The notes: a model not told the origin generated them from the letters alone. Numbered from the stretch's first letter, positions 44,040 to 56,131 are shown. The stretch: 64,000 bases of DNA from Symbiodinium natans (GCA_905221605.1 CAJNDS010002202.1:815879-879878), one strand, 5' to 3'. Program-made: numbers and translations.

Positions 44040-44620
44040 CCTTAAGAATTGGAAAAAGGTCTTGTGGGGGGGGGGGGGGGGGTTATTATAGTATAATTTC
44101 AAAGTGCTCTTATTGAGGTACCTACAAATGACTTAATATGAGGCTTGCCCGGCCCCCTAAAAACTCCAACGTAAGAACTACCCAAAACCATAAACTCCCT
44201 ACTTCAAGAACTGGTTTCCTGACTTATTGCTGGCCCTTATTCGGAAGCCCCTTATCGGGTTCTTGGGGAACCTACGAAGAGAAGGGCTTGGGTTCTTAAG
44301 GTCAACTCTGAACCGTTAAGGGGTTGAAGGGCTCAGGGCTTACGATACGCAGTCTTCCTGAACCCCAAGCCCCTAACCCTGAACCCTAAAGGCGTTTTTT
44401 CCTGACTCCATGCTACTTGAAACCTACACCCCAAGCTTTCGTGAATCCCCAAAATGCCGGAGCACCTTAAACCTCTACAATGCTTTGGGGGGCATGCAGA
44501 GGACACCCCTGGTGATCAGACAATAGTGTTGGCTTGCCGCGAGTTGAAAACACACCGCAGTGGCACTCCCTACACAGCCTGCACGGGGCCGGGCAGCCGT
44601 GGTTTAGGGTTTAGGGTTTA
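44040..44620. other. unique spacer with G18 run
   Basis: A G run at 44065-44082 beside AT-rich arms (possible family G/H remnant); no gene recognised. Confidence 0.4.
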
Positions 44621-45074
44621 GGGTTTAGGGCGCATTTATGGTTTAGGGCAAATAAAGTGCGGCTTTCAGGTTCAGATGTGGGCTGTTCTCGCAATCAGTC
44701 GAAGGCTCCTTATGCTAATCGGAACTGCCCAATGTCGGCCAACGTAGGCTGAACTGGAGAATGCTGTAGGCTACTACTTGCTTCAGAATCTTTCCCTTAT
44801 GAGGAAGATTATCCTTGTTCTGGGGGGGGGGGTACTTCAGGCCCTTGATAGGTGTACCTGTTAGACCATCCTCAAGCCCTTACAAACTCATCAACAACCT
44901 ACTACACTGAACCTTACACCCTGAACCCTGAAACCCTAAACCCTAAGAACAGCTTCTACTCAGAGTTGCTAGCTGCTTGTGCAGCCCTACTTTCTGGTAC
45001 TAGGCAGCCCAGCCTCGTCTCGCCCGAAGGATCTCTCTACAACACCCCATGAGCAGGAAAGGGTTTGAGGGTCT

Positions 45075-45245
45075 AGGGTTTAAGGTCTCTAGGGGGTCTA
45101 GGGGGTCTAGGATGTGTAGGGGGTCTATAGGGGGTCCAGGGGCTCTACGGGGTCTAGGGGGTTGTAGGGGGTCTAGGGGGTCTAGGGGGTCTAGGCGGTC
45201 TAGGGGGTCTAGGGGGTCTGGGGGGTCTAGGGGGTCCAGGGTTTA
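45075..45245 (+). repeat. 9-mer GGGGGTCTA array
   Basis: Nine-base units give an open plus-strand (RGS)n frame; judged a repeat, not a gene. Confidence 0.9.
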
Positions 45246-45715
45246 GGGTTTGGGGTTTTCTTTCGGGTCAGGGTTTTCAAGAATCTAAAACCTTAACCCC
45301 TACAAACCCAAAGCCCCAGACCCCCCACCCTAAGCGCTAAACGGAAGAAACTCGATACCACCTGCTCGCCTTGTTTCCGGTGTACTCAATGGCTCTTTAA
45401 TTCCCCGCCTCGGTTTAGGAACAGGCTTTGGGGTTCAGGGTTACCTCAACCCTCAGCTACTCACAACGAAGAAATCTACCGCCCTGAAACCGGGCACATG
45501 GCTACAATGATGGTTCGGGATGATTAGTCCCTTATACGTATAGACGGAAGGTGATATCAGTAACTATGTTCAAGAGCAATCAGGCTTGTGAGTATGCCCC
45601 AGAGCAACCCAGGCTAAAAAATGCCAAGTGTATTATTCCTGGCTTGGAGCGGGGAGTGGGGAGGGGGGGGGGGGGAGGGAACCCTAAACCCTAACACCTA
45701 ACCCAAAAAAACGAG

Positions 45716-45814
45716 ATCCTCCGGGCAAGCTTCAGTGCAAATGAGCATTTCAGCCAAAGGTTGAATGACAGCGGTGCTGAGGAATCAACAGGGCGCGGGG
45801 CACCTACAAGTTAG
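45716..45814 (+). CDS. exon-like open frame
   Basis: Between a CCCTAAA tract and a TTTAGGG array. Reads ILRASFSANEHFSQRLNDSG, then AEESTGRGAPTS and a TAG that overlaps the first telomeric unit. No clear GT at the end. Family not recognised. Confidence 0.25.
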   Translation: MLRASFSANEHFSQRLNDSGAEESTGRGAPTS

Positions 45815-46009
45815 GGTTTAGGGTTTAGGGTTTAGGGTTTAGGGTTTAGGGCTTAGGGCTTAGGGCTTAGGGCTACAAACTGTATAGAAAACATAAACCC
45901 TGAACGCCCTATAAACCCCAACCCCCATGAAGCCTAGATATCCTAACAACCTATAAAGGAATGTCGTGCTTCAGAATCTTCTGCTCCGAGATGGAAGAGC
46001 TTACATGCA

Positions 46010-46113
46010 GGCCTAAAGGCCTCAATAATTAGAACAGGTTTTGTTTGGGGGGGGGTCACTATAGTATATTCCTGAAGGGAACCTATGGGAACCTTACTAG
46101 TAATTCTTCCGAC
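46010..46113 (+). mobile_element. TIR element, family G
   Basis: GCCTCAATAATTAGAACAGG ... TAATTCTTCCGACC with a G10 run in the same place. Confidence 0.75.
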
Positions 46114-47282
46114 CTATATTACCCTAAACCCTAAACCCTATATCACCCGCGCGCCCTTGAAGATGTCTCTCAGGGCAACTGACACTCCTAGGCACAGCTT
46201 GCACTGAATGCCATGCTACACATGCCAAAGGCGTCCCGGGAGAGGAATGAAGTAGGGTTTAGGGTTTAGGGTTAGGGTTTAGGGTATAGGGTTTCGGGTT
46301 TCGGGTATAGGGTTTAGGGGTTAGGGCCTAGGGTTTAAGGTTTAGGGCTTAGGGTTTAAGGTTTAGGGTTTAGGTCTCAAGCTGTACAAGCTTTTAATGC
46401 AAGAACACGAAGCCACCCACGCAAAACGATCCTCAACGCCTAGGACTCTGAGCATGTGGTTTGCGTACGTTGCGTCGCCACCCCCCTGAGCCGCACCACC
46501 CCCCCTCCCCGGCAATCTTTAGGGTTTTAGGGCTTAGGTTTAGGGCCTTAGGTTTAGGGCTGAGGGCTGAGGGTTTAGAGCTTAGGGTTTAGGAAAAACA
46601 CAAAGCCCTACTGCCTCCGAGGCAGAGAGCGCGGTTTAGGTTTAGGGTTTCGGGCCTCGAAACCCTAAACCGCTGAACCCCTTTAGGCTGTTTAGGGTTT
46701 TGCGTCTAGGGTTTAGGTTTAGGGTTTAGGGTTTAGGGTTTAGGGCTTAGGGTTTAAGGCAAACCCTAAACCCAAGGTCAACCCTTAACCCAAACCCAAA
46801 GCTTGAGTTTTGCAGCAGGGAGACAGTTTGGATTGAAACAAGAAGACCCAAGCACTACCTTCAGTATAGTAAGCCTTGCATCCTTTCCCAGGCCAGGTTG
46901 AAAATGCTCAGTTCGCCGCTTTTCTTAGGGCCAAGGCACACCAGCGCCCGCAGGGGAAGGGTCCGAAACCAAACTCCTTAAATCCTAAACCCTAAACCCT
47001 AAACCCTAAATCCTAAACCCTAAGCCCTAAACCCCCTGGACTCTGAAAGCGGGCTTCTTCCCGGGTGCGGGCGAGCTTCGGGCGACACATTCGGCCCTCG
47101 CGGCTTCGCTTTGGCCCTGTTGTGGCCCCCAGGGGTGGCGGTGACTCTGTGCTCACTCACGGATAACTTTATGACTAGGGTTCAGGGTTTAGGGTTGAGG
47201 GTTGAGGGTTTAGGGTTTAGGGTTTAGGGCTGGTACACCCTGATCTCTGAACCCTGAACCCCTGAACGTAAACCATAGATTT

Positions 47283-47470
47283 GGGGTTTCACTTTTGCTT
47301 GGGTCGAGGGACTGAAGGTGGGACCCTTACTATGGACCTTGGGGGTAATGTAGGGGCTACTTAAGTGTATAGGGACTGCATAAGGTACAAAAGGGGTCTT
47401 CAGTGTTCTGAGATTAAGGGTCGGTCCATTCGAGAGGTCCCTCCTTTTACCCTTTAATTGGGAGAGGGAG
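47283..47470 (+). mobile_element. dispersed repeat, family L
   Basis: Carries GGGGGTAATGTAGGGGCT and GGGACCCTTACTATGGACC; right end GGTCCCTCCTTTTACCC. Confidence 0.65.
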
Positions 47471-47499
47471 GCCCAACCCTAAACCCTAAACCCGAAACC

Positions 47500-47605
47500 G
47501 CGCCACCTCTTAGGATGATGTCTTTGAGTTCGGGTCGGGGGTGTTGACTGTTGACATCGATTTGAGTGCTACACCTGATGTCGTCACACTCAATGTCGAA
47601 ACGCT
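47500..47605 (-). CDS. exon-like open frame
   Basis: The minus strand reads RFDIECDDIRCSTQIDVNSQ, then HPRPELKDIILRGGA. Composition is natural and the frame is open throughout; splice sites are not clear. Family not recognised. Confidence 0.25.
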
Positions 47606-48384
47606 AAACCCGAACCCCACCGAAACAGCAAACCTGAAACCTGGGTTTAGGGTTTAGGGTTTAGAGTTTAGGGTTTAGATTTCAAAACCCCAAGCCCTAC
47701 AACCTCTAAACCCTTAAATCCCATCACCTCCTTAGGGGGCCACCATCAGGCCTCATAACGCAAAGCGGACGCCTCGAGGGATAAAATGGCAAACGCGAGG
47801 CTCTTTATGGTGGCGTCTTTCGGGGCATGTTTCGGGGATTGGGGCTTAGGGTTTAGGGTCTAGGGCTTGAGGGCTGGGATCTTCCGGGTTAGTTCTTTGT
47901 GTTGCTCCTTACGTACAACATTCTTTCGGAGTACCGCCGATTCCCTAAACCCTAAACCCTGAACCCCTTAACCCTACTTCAACCCCAAACCCTCAATCCT
48001 CAACCCTACTCCTAGGCATGTGGGGCCCTAGTGACCATGGCTCCAGTGCAAAAACTGCCTCTATACCCGAACGCCAATTAATAATAACCAAGGCATGAAA
48101 AACGGTGAAGCTTTACTTCTCCCGCCTAGATAAGGAAATCCCCAAAAATCTAGACCCTAAGCCCTAACTCTAAACCCTAAACCCTAAACCCTAAACACTA
48201 AACACGAATCCCTAAACCCTAAACCCTAAGCACTAAACCCTAATCCCTAAACCCTAAACCCTAAATCCTGAACCCTAAACCCTACACCCAAACCCAAAAC
48301 CCTAAACCCTAATCTAATCAACTATAAATAAATAAACAAATAAATATAGTAATATACACGCATATATATATAGATATCCTAAAC

Positions 48385-48455
48385 CCACTTCTGCCCGCTG
48401 CTGCCAATCTCGTCCTTCGATGCCCGCTTGAAAACATACAGGTCGCCTCCAGCGA
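48385..48455 (-). CDS. candidate exon, donor inside telomeric unit
   Basis: After CCGTGAG the minus strand reads AGGDLYVFKRASKDEIGSSG, then QKW, and the donor is TGG|GTTTAG, a telomere-like unit. 71 nt. A CCCTAAA-type tract lies upstream on the sense strand. Family not recognised. Confidence 0.35.
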
Positions 48456-48741
48456 CTCACGGGTTGGATTTTGGTTTAGGCTTTAGGGCTAGGGTTTAGG
48501 GTTTAGGGTTCAGGGTTTTAGGGTTTCAGGGTTTAGGGTTCAGGGTTCCGGGTTCAGGGTTTAGGGTTTAGGGTTTAGGGTTAGGGTCTCGGTGCCGAGG
48601 TTGTGGGAAACTTCGCAGGGGTTTAGGGTTTAGGGTCTAGGGTTTAGGGTTTAGGGTTTAGGTTTGAGGGTTTAGGGTTTAGGGGTAAGACTTGAGGGTT
48701 TAGGGGTAAGACTTGGTTTATATTCGGGCCGGGTTGGTTTG

Positions 48742-48850
48742 TAGGTTCGTATTTATGTGGTCCTTTACCTCCTTTAAAGGGTTCTGAAGCATGGGTTCCT
48801 AAATTTGTCTAGGGGTATATAGGGGTATATCAGGGGCCCACTTTAAGTGA
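48742..48850 (-). mobile_element. TIR element, family C, degraded, reverse orientation
   Basis: TATGTGGTCCTTTACCTCC and TTTAAAGGGTTCTGAAGCAT match the reverse complement of the other copies; the far end is lost. Confidence 0.7.
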
Positions 48851-48984
48851 GTCTAACGCCTGAACCTAAACCCTATGGGGGTTTCCGGAAATAGGGGTAC
48901 CTTATTGGGGTCTTTTCTTATAAGGGAATCCTTCTATTCAGGTCTGCTTTCTTAAACCCCCCTAACCTCCTTAACCCCTATCAG

Positions 48985-49100
48985 ACCCCGACGTTCTAGA
49001 CATCTTCGGCGCTCCTTCTTCGGGCGCCAACATGCTTGTAGCGCCCCTGTTGCCAGTCGCGGACCCAGGGGGCTGTCGGACTGTGGCTTTGGTGTTGAAG
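48985..49100 (+). CDS. candidate exon, both splice sites strong
   Basis: A C-rich tract ends in CCCCTATCAG; the frame reads PDVLDIFGAPSSGANMLVAP, then LLPVADPGGCRTVALVLK (38 codons), and ends AAG|GTACGG. A TTTAGGG array starts within 15 nt of the donor. This is one of the best exon candidates by eye. Family not recognised. Confidence 0.45.
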
Positions 49101-49562
49101 GTACGGGGGCTTTAGGGTTTAGGGTTTAGGGTTGAGGGTTCGGGGCTCTACAGAGTTTCGGGGTTTCGGGGCCACGTATGGGGGGGGTTTAGGGCTCTGG
49201 GGTTTTACGGTTGGGGGTTTATAAGGTTTGTGGGGATAGCACTCGACGCCCTGAAACAACACAATGGCCTGACGGTCAACAGGAACTGTTCTGGTGAAGG
49301 GTTTCGGGTTTGGGCTTCTAAGCTGAAACCGGATACGTCCAGCCCCCGTAAACTCTACGGCTCAAACGTGAAGGGCCCACAGCCCATAAACCCTCACCCC
49401 AATCCCTACGGAGTGTTTAATTACAGGAGGGGGAGAGGGCCTGTAGGTACAGGCTTTAGGTTTTAAACCCAATTAAACCCTACAAACTTAAACCCTAAAC
49501 CCTAAACCCCAAACCCTAAACCATATATATATATATATATATAAACCCTATAAACCTTACAC

Positions 49563-49653
49563 CTTTATAGTCCTCAAGGCCCCCAGGGTCGGGTGAGACA
49601 CAAAGTGGCAAGGTCACGCAGCCCAGCACAGCCGCATACTCGACCCCGAAACC
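49563..49653 (-). CDS. candidate exon with GTGTAAG donor
   Basis: After GATTTTAG the minus strand reads GFGVEYAAVLGCVTLPLCVS, then PDPGGLEDYK, and ends AAAG|GTGTAAG. 91 nt, phase 0 to 1. On the sense strand a CCCTAAA array lies upstream and TTTAGGG downstream, the latter interrupted by an (AT)n tract. Family not recognised. Confidence 0.4.
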
Positions 49654-49841
49654 CTAAAATCTAGACACCCCAAACCTCCCAAACATTGTTAGGGTTTAGG
49701 GTTTAGGGTTTAGGGTTTCGGGCACTAATCATGATTCGGAAGAACCAAAGGCGGCTAAGCCGAGTCTGCACGGAGATGCTAAGCCCGTTAGGTGGTGGTC
49801 GCTCGCAAGGTGGCTGGTGAGGTCGTGTGACTCAGGGTTAG

Positions 49842-49950
49842 CTTAGGGTTTAGGGTTTAGGGTTTAGGGTTTAGGGTTTAGGGTTTAGGGTTTAGGGTTT
49901 AGGGTTTAGGGTTTAGGGTTTAGGGTTTAGGGTTGACGGTTTAGGGTTTA
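49842..49950 (+). repeat. (TTTAGGG)n tract
   Basis: About 13 units. Confidence 0.95.
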
Positions 49951-50892
49951 GGGTGGGTTTAGGGTTGGTTTAGGCGTTTAGCTGTTTAGCTTAGCCCTAG
50001 GGCTTAAGGATTCTCGCGGTCTGGGGTTTGAAGGTCGAGGTTGGGAGTTCGCCCCCCTACCCTTTCCCCCCGCCCCCCACCCCACATTCGTCATATCCCC
50101 ATATACTAGAAAACGGTTTAGGGTTTAGGGTTTGGGGTTTGGGGGTTTAGGGTTTATGGTTTAGGGTTTAGGGCTACCATAGTCCCAGCAGAAGGAAAGA
50201 AGCAGGATCCATGACTAGGAGGTGGGGCTACTCACCCCTTGTGCTCATAGGTTCTACCCTGAACCCTCAGCCCTAAAACCTGAAGTTTAGGGTTTAGGGT
50301 TTAGGGTTTAGGGTTTAGGGTTTAGGGGGTCTAGGCAAGCCAGAAAGAGCGAGCGCCCTGCCCCCCCGAGCCGGCAGCAGAAGTCGAAGGGAGTAGGAGA
50401 CAACTCAGTGCAGGCTTCGGGCTTTAAACAAACTCTATATAAGCCCCTAACAGTTGAGGGTTTAGGGTTTAGGGTTTCGGGTTTAGGGTTGAGGGGTTCT
50501 GGGTCTCGGGATTAGTCAGTGAAGCTTGGACGTTGACGGTCTCGAGCACAGACGGAGACTTACCTGGAAATGCGCGCGTTTGAATGACGCACGCTGCGCA
50601 CAATTTGTACTTACACGTACGCCCCAAACCACAAAACCTAGCAGGCAACCAACATGCCGTGCTAGACCCCGCCTGGGAGGGCCCACATGTACCTAAATCT
50701 CACACCCTGAAGCCCTGAACCCTAAACCCTAAACCCTCACACCCTAAAAAAACCTCAAGCCCAAATCTCTCAACCCTCAACCCTCAACTCTAACCCAAAA
50801 GCCTAAACCTCAAACCCTACTGCCTAAACCCTCACCCCGAACCTCTACATCCTCCACAGCAACCTTATAGGGTTTCATAGGGGACTCAGGGT

Positions 50893-50993
50893 GGGGTTTA
50901 GGGTTTAGGGTTTAGGGTTTAGGGTTTAGGGTTTAGGGTTTAGGGTTTAGGGTTTAGGGTTTAGGGTTTAGGGTTTAGGGTTTAGGGTTCAAG
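50893..50993 (+). repeat. (TTTAGGG)n tract
   Basis: About 14 perfect units. Confidence 0.95.
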
Positions 50994-51019
50994 GTTTTAG
51001 GGTGTAGGGTTTAAGGTTG

Positions 51020-51113
51020 GGGGATGCTCCCCCAAGATTCTAGCAGCCTTTAAGAATGCTTCTAGTAGGGGTACTAAAATCCCTCCTATGGACTGTCAGT
51101 ATAAGGGGGAATA
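51020..51113 (+). mobile_element. TIR element, family F, diverged
   Basis: GGGGGATGCTCCCCC on the left and GGACTGTCAGTATAAGGGGG on the right. Confidence 0.6.
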
Positions 51114-51667
51114 TCGCGGGTATTGGGGTTTAGGGCTTGACGGGTTAGTTTAGGGTTTAGGGTCTAGGGCATGCGAATTGAGGGTTTAGGGTATAGGGTT
51201 TAGGGCATAACGGGAGTTTTAGGTTGAGGAGATTCGGGTTTCAGGTTTGGGGTGTCAGGGTTTAGGGTTGAGGGCTTTAGGGCTTGAGGGTTTGTGTAAG
51301 GTTTCGGGGCTTATAGTGTTCAAGGTTTCAGAGGTTTAGGGTTTGAGGGTGTGAGGGTTTCAGGGCTTAAGGCATTTAGGGCTTTAGGGTTTTTGGGGCA
51401 CGTCTTCTCCTCGTCTCTCTTCTGGTGAAATGGCCGCCTGCGCGGCTGCAAAGGGTTCGCCTGTACAGCCCACGGAGGAAAGAGCAAGGATCACTTCCAG
51501 TCGTTTCCACCATTGGGCATGGGGTGTGAGACGCAGCGAAACTGGTGCCGGATCCTGCCATTCCTAGTTTCATTGGGGAGGGGGGTGCCGGGGGGGGGGG
51601 GGGGGCGGTGTGCTTCAGAGGGGAGAAGCTCCTTGTTGGGTTACGCGTCGAGGGATGTGGACTTTTC

Positions 51668-51870
51668 ACCCTGAACCCTAAACCCTAAACCCTAAACCCT
51701 AAACCCTGAACCCTGAACCCTGAACCCTGTAACTCTAACCCCTGAACCCTGAATCCTGAACCCTGTAACCCTAAACCCTAGACCCTAAACCCTAAACCCT
51801 GAACCCTAAACCCTGAACCCTGTAACCCTGAACCGGACCCTGTAACCCTAAACCCTAAACCCTAAATCTA
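51668..51870 (-). repeat. CCCTAAA/CCCTGAA/CCCTGTAA array
   Basis: Mixed 7- and 8-base variants in short blocks. Confidence 0.9.
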
Positions 51871-52373
51871 TAAAGTGATAAAAGTTGTAGTAAAGTCCCA
51901 CCTAGGTGAGATTTTGGGGTGTATGGCTTCAGTCTTACCGGGGTTTGGGTGCGGGCAACTCATTGCTTGAAACTTGCGGCGTTTAGGGCTTCGGGCTTAG
52001 GGCTTAGGGTTTGGGGTGTGGGGTTTAGGGTTTAGGGTTTAGGGTTTGGGGTTTGGGGTTTAGGGCTTATGGGGGTTTCTTGGTTTTCGTGGCACAAGTC
52101 TCGTGATGTCGGCGGGCGTTCTGGTACGGCCACCCGCCAGAGATGGAATCCGGACACCGGGCGCGAAGGGTGTAGTTTAGGGTTTAGGGTTTAGGGTTCA
52201 GGGTTCAGGGTTCAGGGTTTAGGGTTTAGGGTCTAGGGTCTAGGGTCTAGTGGGGACCTTACTAGGTAGGCCTAGGAGTATCATTTAGTTACCCTCTATC
52301 CGGTTTCGAGTTGAGGGCAACCTTAAACCCTAAACCCTGCCCTAAAATCTTGAGCAAAACCGAAAGTTTGGGG

Positions 52374-52448
52374 TTTAGGGTTTAGGTTTAGGGTTTAGGG
52401 TTTAGGGTTTAGGGTTTAGGGTTTAGGGTTTAGGGTTTAGGGTTTAGA
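52374..52448 (+). repeat. (TTTAGGG)n tract
   Basis: About ten units. Confidence 0.95.
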
Positions 52449-52514
52449 CAGTCAGCTTGGGAGTGCAGCATGGTTGTGGTTTCCAAGGGCTGGAAAAAAG
52501 CTATGGGGTTTGGG

Positions 52515-52732
52515 TTGGGATGTTCCCCCTTGTACGAACAGTCCTTAACAGGGATTATAAACTTGGCTGCACTCAGGAGTGTAGCTATAAATTAAACTTT
52601 TAGCTGCCTTACTAAGAAACCCAATAAACCCAAAAAAGGTAAGGATCTAAAGTTACGGTAAAGTACCACAAAGAAAAGTGCCCCCTATAATAATCCCTGT
52701 AAGGACTGTCAATATAAGGGTGAACGTCCCAA
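52515..52732 (+). mobile_element. TIR element, family F, long copy
   Basis: Ends TTGGGATGTTCCCCC and GAACGTCCCAA; inner arms ACAGTCCTTA / AAGGACTGTC; AT-rich core. Confidence 0.85.
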
Positions 52733-52811
52733 GGTTTGGGGCTCCTATAGGCGCCGTGAAGGGAAAGCTTGTAAGAACGAACGATATGTGGGCGATGGGG
52801 GCGGGGGAGTT

Positions 52812-52882
52812 ACCCTAAACCCTAAACCCTAAACCCTAAACCCTAAACCCTAAACCCTAAACCCTAAACCCTAAACCCTAAA
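52812..52882 (-). repeat. (CCCTAAA)n tract
   Basis: Ten perfect units. Confidence 0.95.
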
Positions 52883-53185
52883 GCCTCGTCATAAAGGAGG
52901 GGGGAAGGAAGACCTTCGCGCCCAAGGACAAGTCTTGGCTCCCTGTCCTCGAAGGGATTGAATGCAGGCGCGGTGGCCATCTGTAGGCCAACGCCACCCT
53001 GATCCGATCCCGGTTGTGCAGGCAGGAGGGAGTTTAGGGTTTAGGGTTTAGGGTTTAGGGTTTAGGGTTTAGGGTTTAGGGTTTAGCGTTTAGGGAAGTC
53101 TTCGATTCAGGCCGTAGCCTCTGAAAAATTGCCTCCCTCCAGCCACATGGATGCATGCACTCTTTTCAAGGGTATTGCACACATA

Positions 53186-53337
53186 GGCCCCTAAAATAGG
53201 GCCCCAAAAAAGCACATACGCAAAAAATAGGGATAGGGATATCCCATATAACCCCCCTTATCATGAAGCCCAATAAGGTAGGGACATCTGAAATGCTTAT
53301 GCTTATGTCCTTTTTGGGGTCCCTGATAAAAGGGGCC
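53186..53337 (+). mobile_element. TIR element, family O
   Basis: GGCCCCTAAAATAGGGCCCC ... GGGGTCCCTGATAAAAGGGG with matching AAAAA/TTTTT steps. Confidence 0.65.
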
Positions 53338-53359
53338 CAGAAAAAAGGATGTATAAGCC

Positions 53360-53475
53360 TATCTTCTACAGACGCGATGTCGTTCCCTGCTTGGACCACT
53401 CTGTTCTCCTGCCCGGGACCTTCTCGCGATACCGGAAAGAGCCTCATCTGCTCTCCTGATGCAGCTCAGCCCTAG
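53360..53475 (+). CDS. exon-like open frame
   Basis: Reads LSSTDAMSFPAWTTLFSCPG, then PSRDTGKSLICSPDAAQP, ending in a TAG made by the start of a TTTAGGG array. Lies just right of the inverted-repeat element at 53186-53337. Family not recognised; the minus strand is also partly open. Confidence 0.25.
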
Positions 53476-53576
53476 GGTTTAGGGTTTAGGGTTTAGGGTT
53501 TAGGGTTTAGGGTTTAGGGTTTAGGGTTTAGGGTTTAGGGTTTAGGGTTTAGGGTTTAGGGTTTAGGGCTTAGGGT
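53474..53576 (+). repeat. (TTTAGGG)n tract
   Basis: About 14 perfect units. Confidence 0.95.
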
Positions 53577-53577
53577 A

Positions 53578-53815
53578 AGTGTAGGCCTATATAACCTCCC
53601 TAAAAACTCCATATCAACTACATGCAAACTCCCGAAAAAACTCCCTGGACTCCGTGAACTAAAATCCCTATAAACTGCCGATCATCTCCCTGAACTCCCT
53701 AAACTCTCTAAACTCACCCCCGTAAACCCTAAACCCTAAACCCTAGTCCCCTAAACTCTATAAACTCCCTAACCTTAACCTCCCTAACCTCCCTAACCTC
53801 CTTAAACTTGCGAAG
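53578..53815 (-). repeat. degenerate ACTCCCTAAA region
   Basis: About 10-base imperfect units; no gene seen. Confidence 0.7.
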
Positions 53816-55329
53816 GCGGGGTACTAAACTCTGAAGACTGTGCTTGGGCTGCTTGGGGATTGCAACAAAATCACAAGGAACCAAGGGGGCGGGTGCAAGG
53901 GCCCCCTATAAAAAAAAAAAAAAAAAACCCTAAACCCTAAACCCTAAACCCTACACCCTAGGACCGGTTACGTAGCAAAGGTTGATGCGGCTGTGCTGAA
54001 GTTCTTCGGGCTTGGGGTGTTGGGGTTTCGGGTTTGGGGTGTTGGGTTTTGAGATTCGTGCTGTGGGAAAGCTGCCGTCTTTTCCGGGGCAGAATACGTA
54101 AAGGGGGTACCCTTACTTTGGAAGCTCCGTTGTCGCCTCGAGTAGCGGCTTTGTGTGTCATAGTTTTTTTTTTGGGGGGGGGGGGGTCAAGGCGTTTGAA
54201 TTCGGGGGGGGGGGGGGGGGGGGGACAGGGTTTGGGATTTCGGGTTTAGGGTTGGAAGGTCAGTCTGGCCCTGCTGACCCTCTGGAAGACAAGTCTTCAG
54301 TAAGATCCTCTTGAGGGAAAACCCTAAACCCTAAACAAACCCTAAACCCCAAACCCTTATCCCTAAACCCAAAACCCAAAACCCAAAACCCTAAACCCTA
54401 AACCCTGAACCCTAACCCTAAACCTTGAACCCAAACAAGCGCTGTGAGGTGCGAGCGTTCTGGACTGTTGGACTGCTTCGCCGGTTAAAACTTTAATGAT
54501 AAACCCTGGACACTTCGGGCGATGATGGGCATACTTAGACCCTAAACCCCTAAGCCCTAAATCTTAAACCTTAAACCCTAAACCCTACATCCTAAATCCC
54601 AAATTCGAAACCAAGGGCGTTTTCGGGGTTGACCGTTGGGGGGGGGGGTTCCGGGCTATGACGTCCTCATGCTCCGAAACGAAGTTGTCGAGAGAGTCCT
54701 GCACATGGTGATGGTGGATGAGCGTTTGGGACTCGTGTTTAGGGTTTGGGGTTTGGGGTTGAAGGTTTGGGGTTTGGGGTTTGGGGTTTAGGGTTTGGGA
54801 TTTGGGAGCTGTGCAGATATGGCTTGGGGCGCAGGTCTGAGAGTCTTCAGCAGGAAGGGCTTACTGTTCACAGGGATTGAGGGATCATGTGCCTTATATC
54901 GCCCTGTGTAGTATTTTAGTCCGTAAAGGAACTATATAGGGAACCCGAAATAAATCCCTAGACCCAACAGTAGACTGGGACTAAAAAGGGCTTTTGGGTT
55001 TTTCGGGGGTTCTGAGGGGACCTGTAGGGGTGGGGGAAAGCATTCATCTAGCGGTGCTTCTTCAAACGCCGTAAGATCAAGAACCATGCGCTCACAGTCC
55101 TACCCTAAACCCTAAACCCTCAACCCGAAACCCTAAACCCTGAACCCTAAACCCTAAACCCTAAACCCTAAACCCACCACAAGATGTTGGATTGTGCGGG
55201 CCTTTCGCTCCGTTTCAGCCGGCGATATTGGCGGCGACAGGGCCTGCGGTTATTCACGGCTTCAGGGGTCTCAGGGGTTGAGGGTTCAGGACCCTGAAGC
55301 GACCCTAACTAACCCTAAACCCTCAACCC

Positions 55330-55690
55330 TCAACCCTAAACCGCCTTGGGGCTCGGGGCTGTTTGACTCTAAGCCCAAACCGTTAACCCTAAACCCTAAA
55401 CCCTAAAGCCTTAACCCTCAACCCTAAACCCTAAACCGCCTTAGGGCTCAGGGCTTTTTGACTCTAAACCTAAACCGTAAACCCTAAACCCTAAACCGTG
55501 AACCCTAAACCGGCTCTTGGGGCTCAGGGCTTTTTGGTTCTAAACCCCAAATCCTAAACCCCAAACCCCAAACCCTAACCCTAAACCGGGCTTAGGGCTC
55601 AGGGCTTTTTGTTTTTGAACCCTGAACCCTAAACCTCAAACCCTTAACCCTAAACCCTAAACCGGCTTAGGGCTCAGGGCTTTGTGTTCG
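55330..55690 (-). repeat. five ~73-97 bp composite units
   Basis: Each unit carries AACCGNCTTAGGGCTCAGGG followed by CTTTTTG and a CCCTAAA stretch. Cores lie at about 55338, 55435, 55508, 55584 and 55660. Confidence 0.85.
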
Positions 55691-56090
55691 TGCTCATGGA
55701 AAAAATTGCTGGTTCTTGGTCGAAGAATCGGGAAGGACCATGAAAGGGGGGGAGATAATGTCCCTCATCCCTAAATCCTAAACCCTAAACCCTAAACCCC
55801 TAAACCCTGGCCCTCAACCCTAACCCTAAACCGAGTGGACCTTTCGAGGTGCGGGCGCTGGAATTCCCATCAGCATCGTACTACAAATCTCTAATGTAGG
55901 GGGGGGGGGGGGGGGGTGATCATAGCTTTTAAAGGGGCCCTAAGGGAATACTATCTGTTCCGACCCTTATATTAGGTTTTCCAGGAACCCAAGAATGAAA
56001 AGGGTGGTGCCTTGACCGCTGTTGCCGGTGTATTTGGGGTTTCTTTCGGAGTTTGAAACGGAGCCTTTAGGATTACAACAGGGAAGCCAG

Positions 56091-56093
<3 letters not shown>

Positions 56094-56131
<38 letters not shown>
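56094..56131 (+). repeat. C run of about 38
   Basis: Pure cytosine run; length uncertain. Confidence 0.9.
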
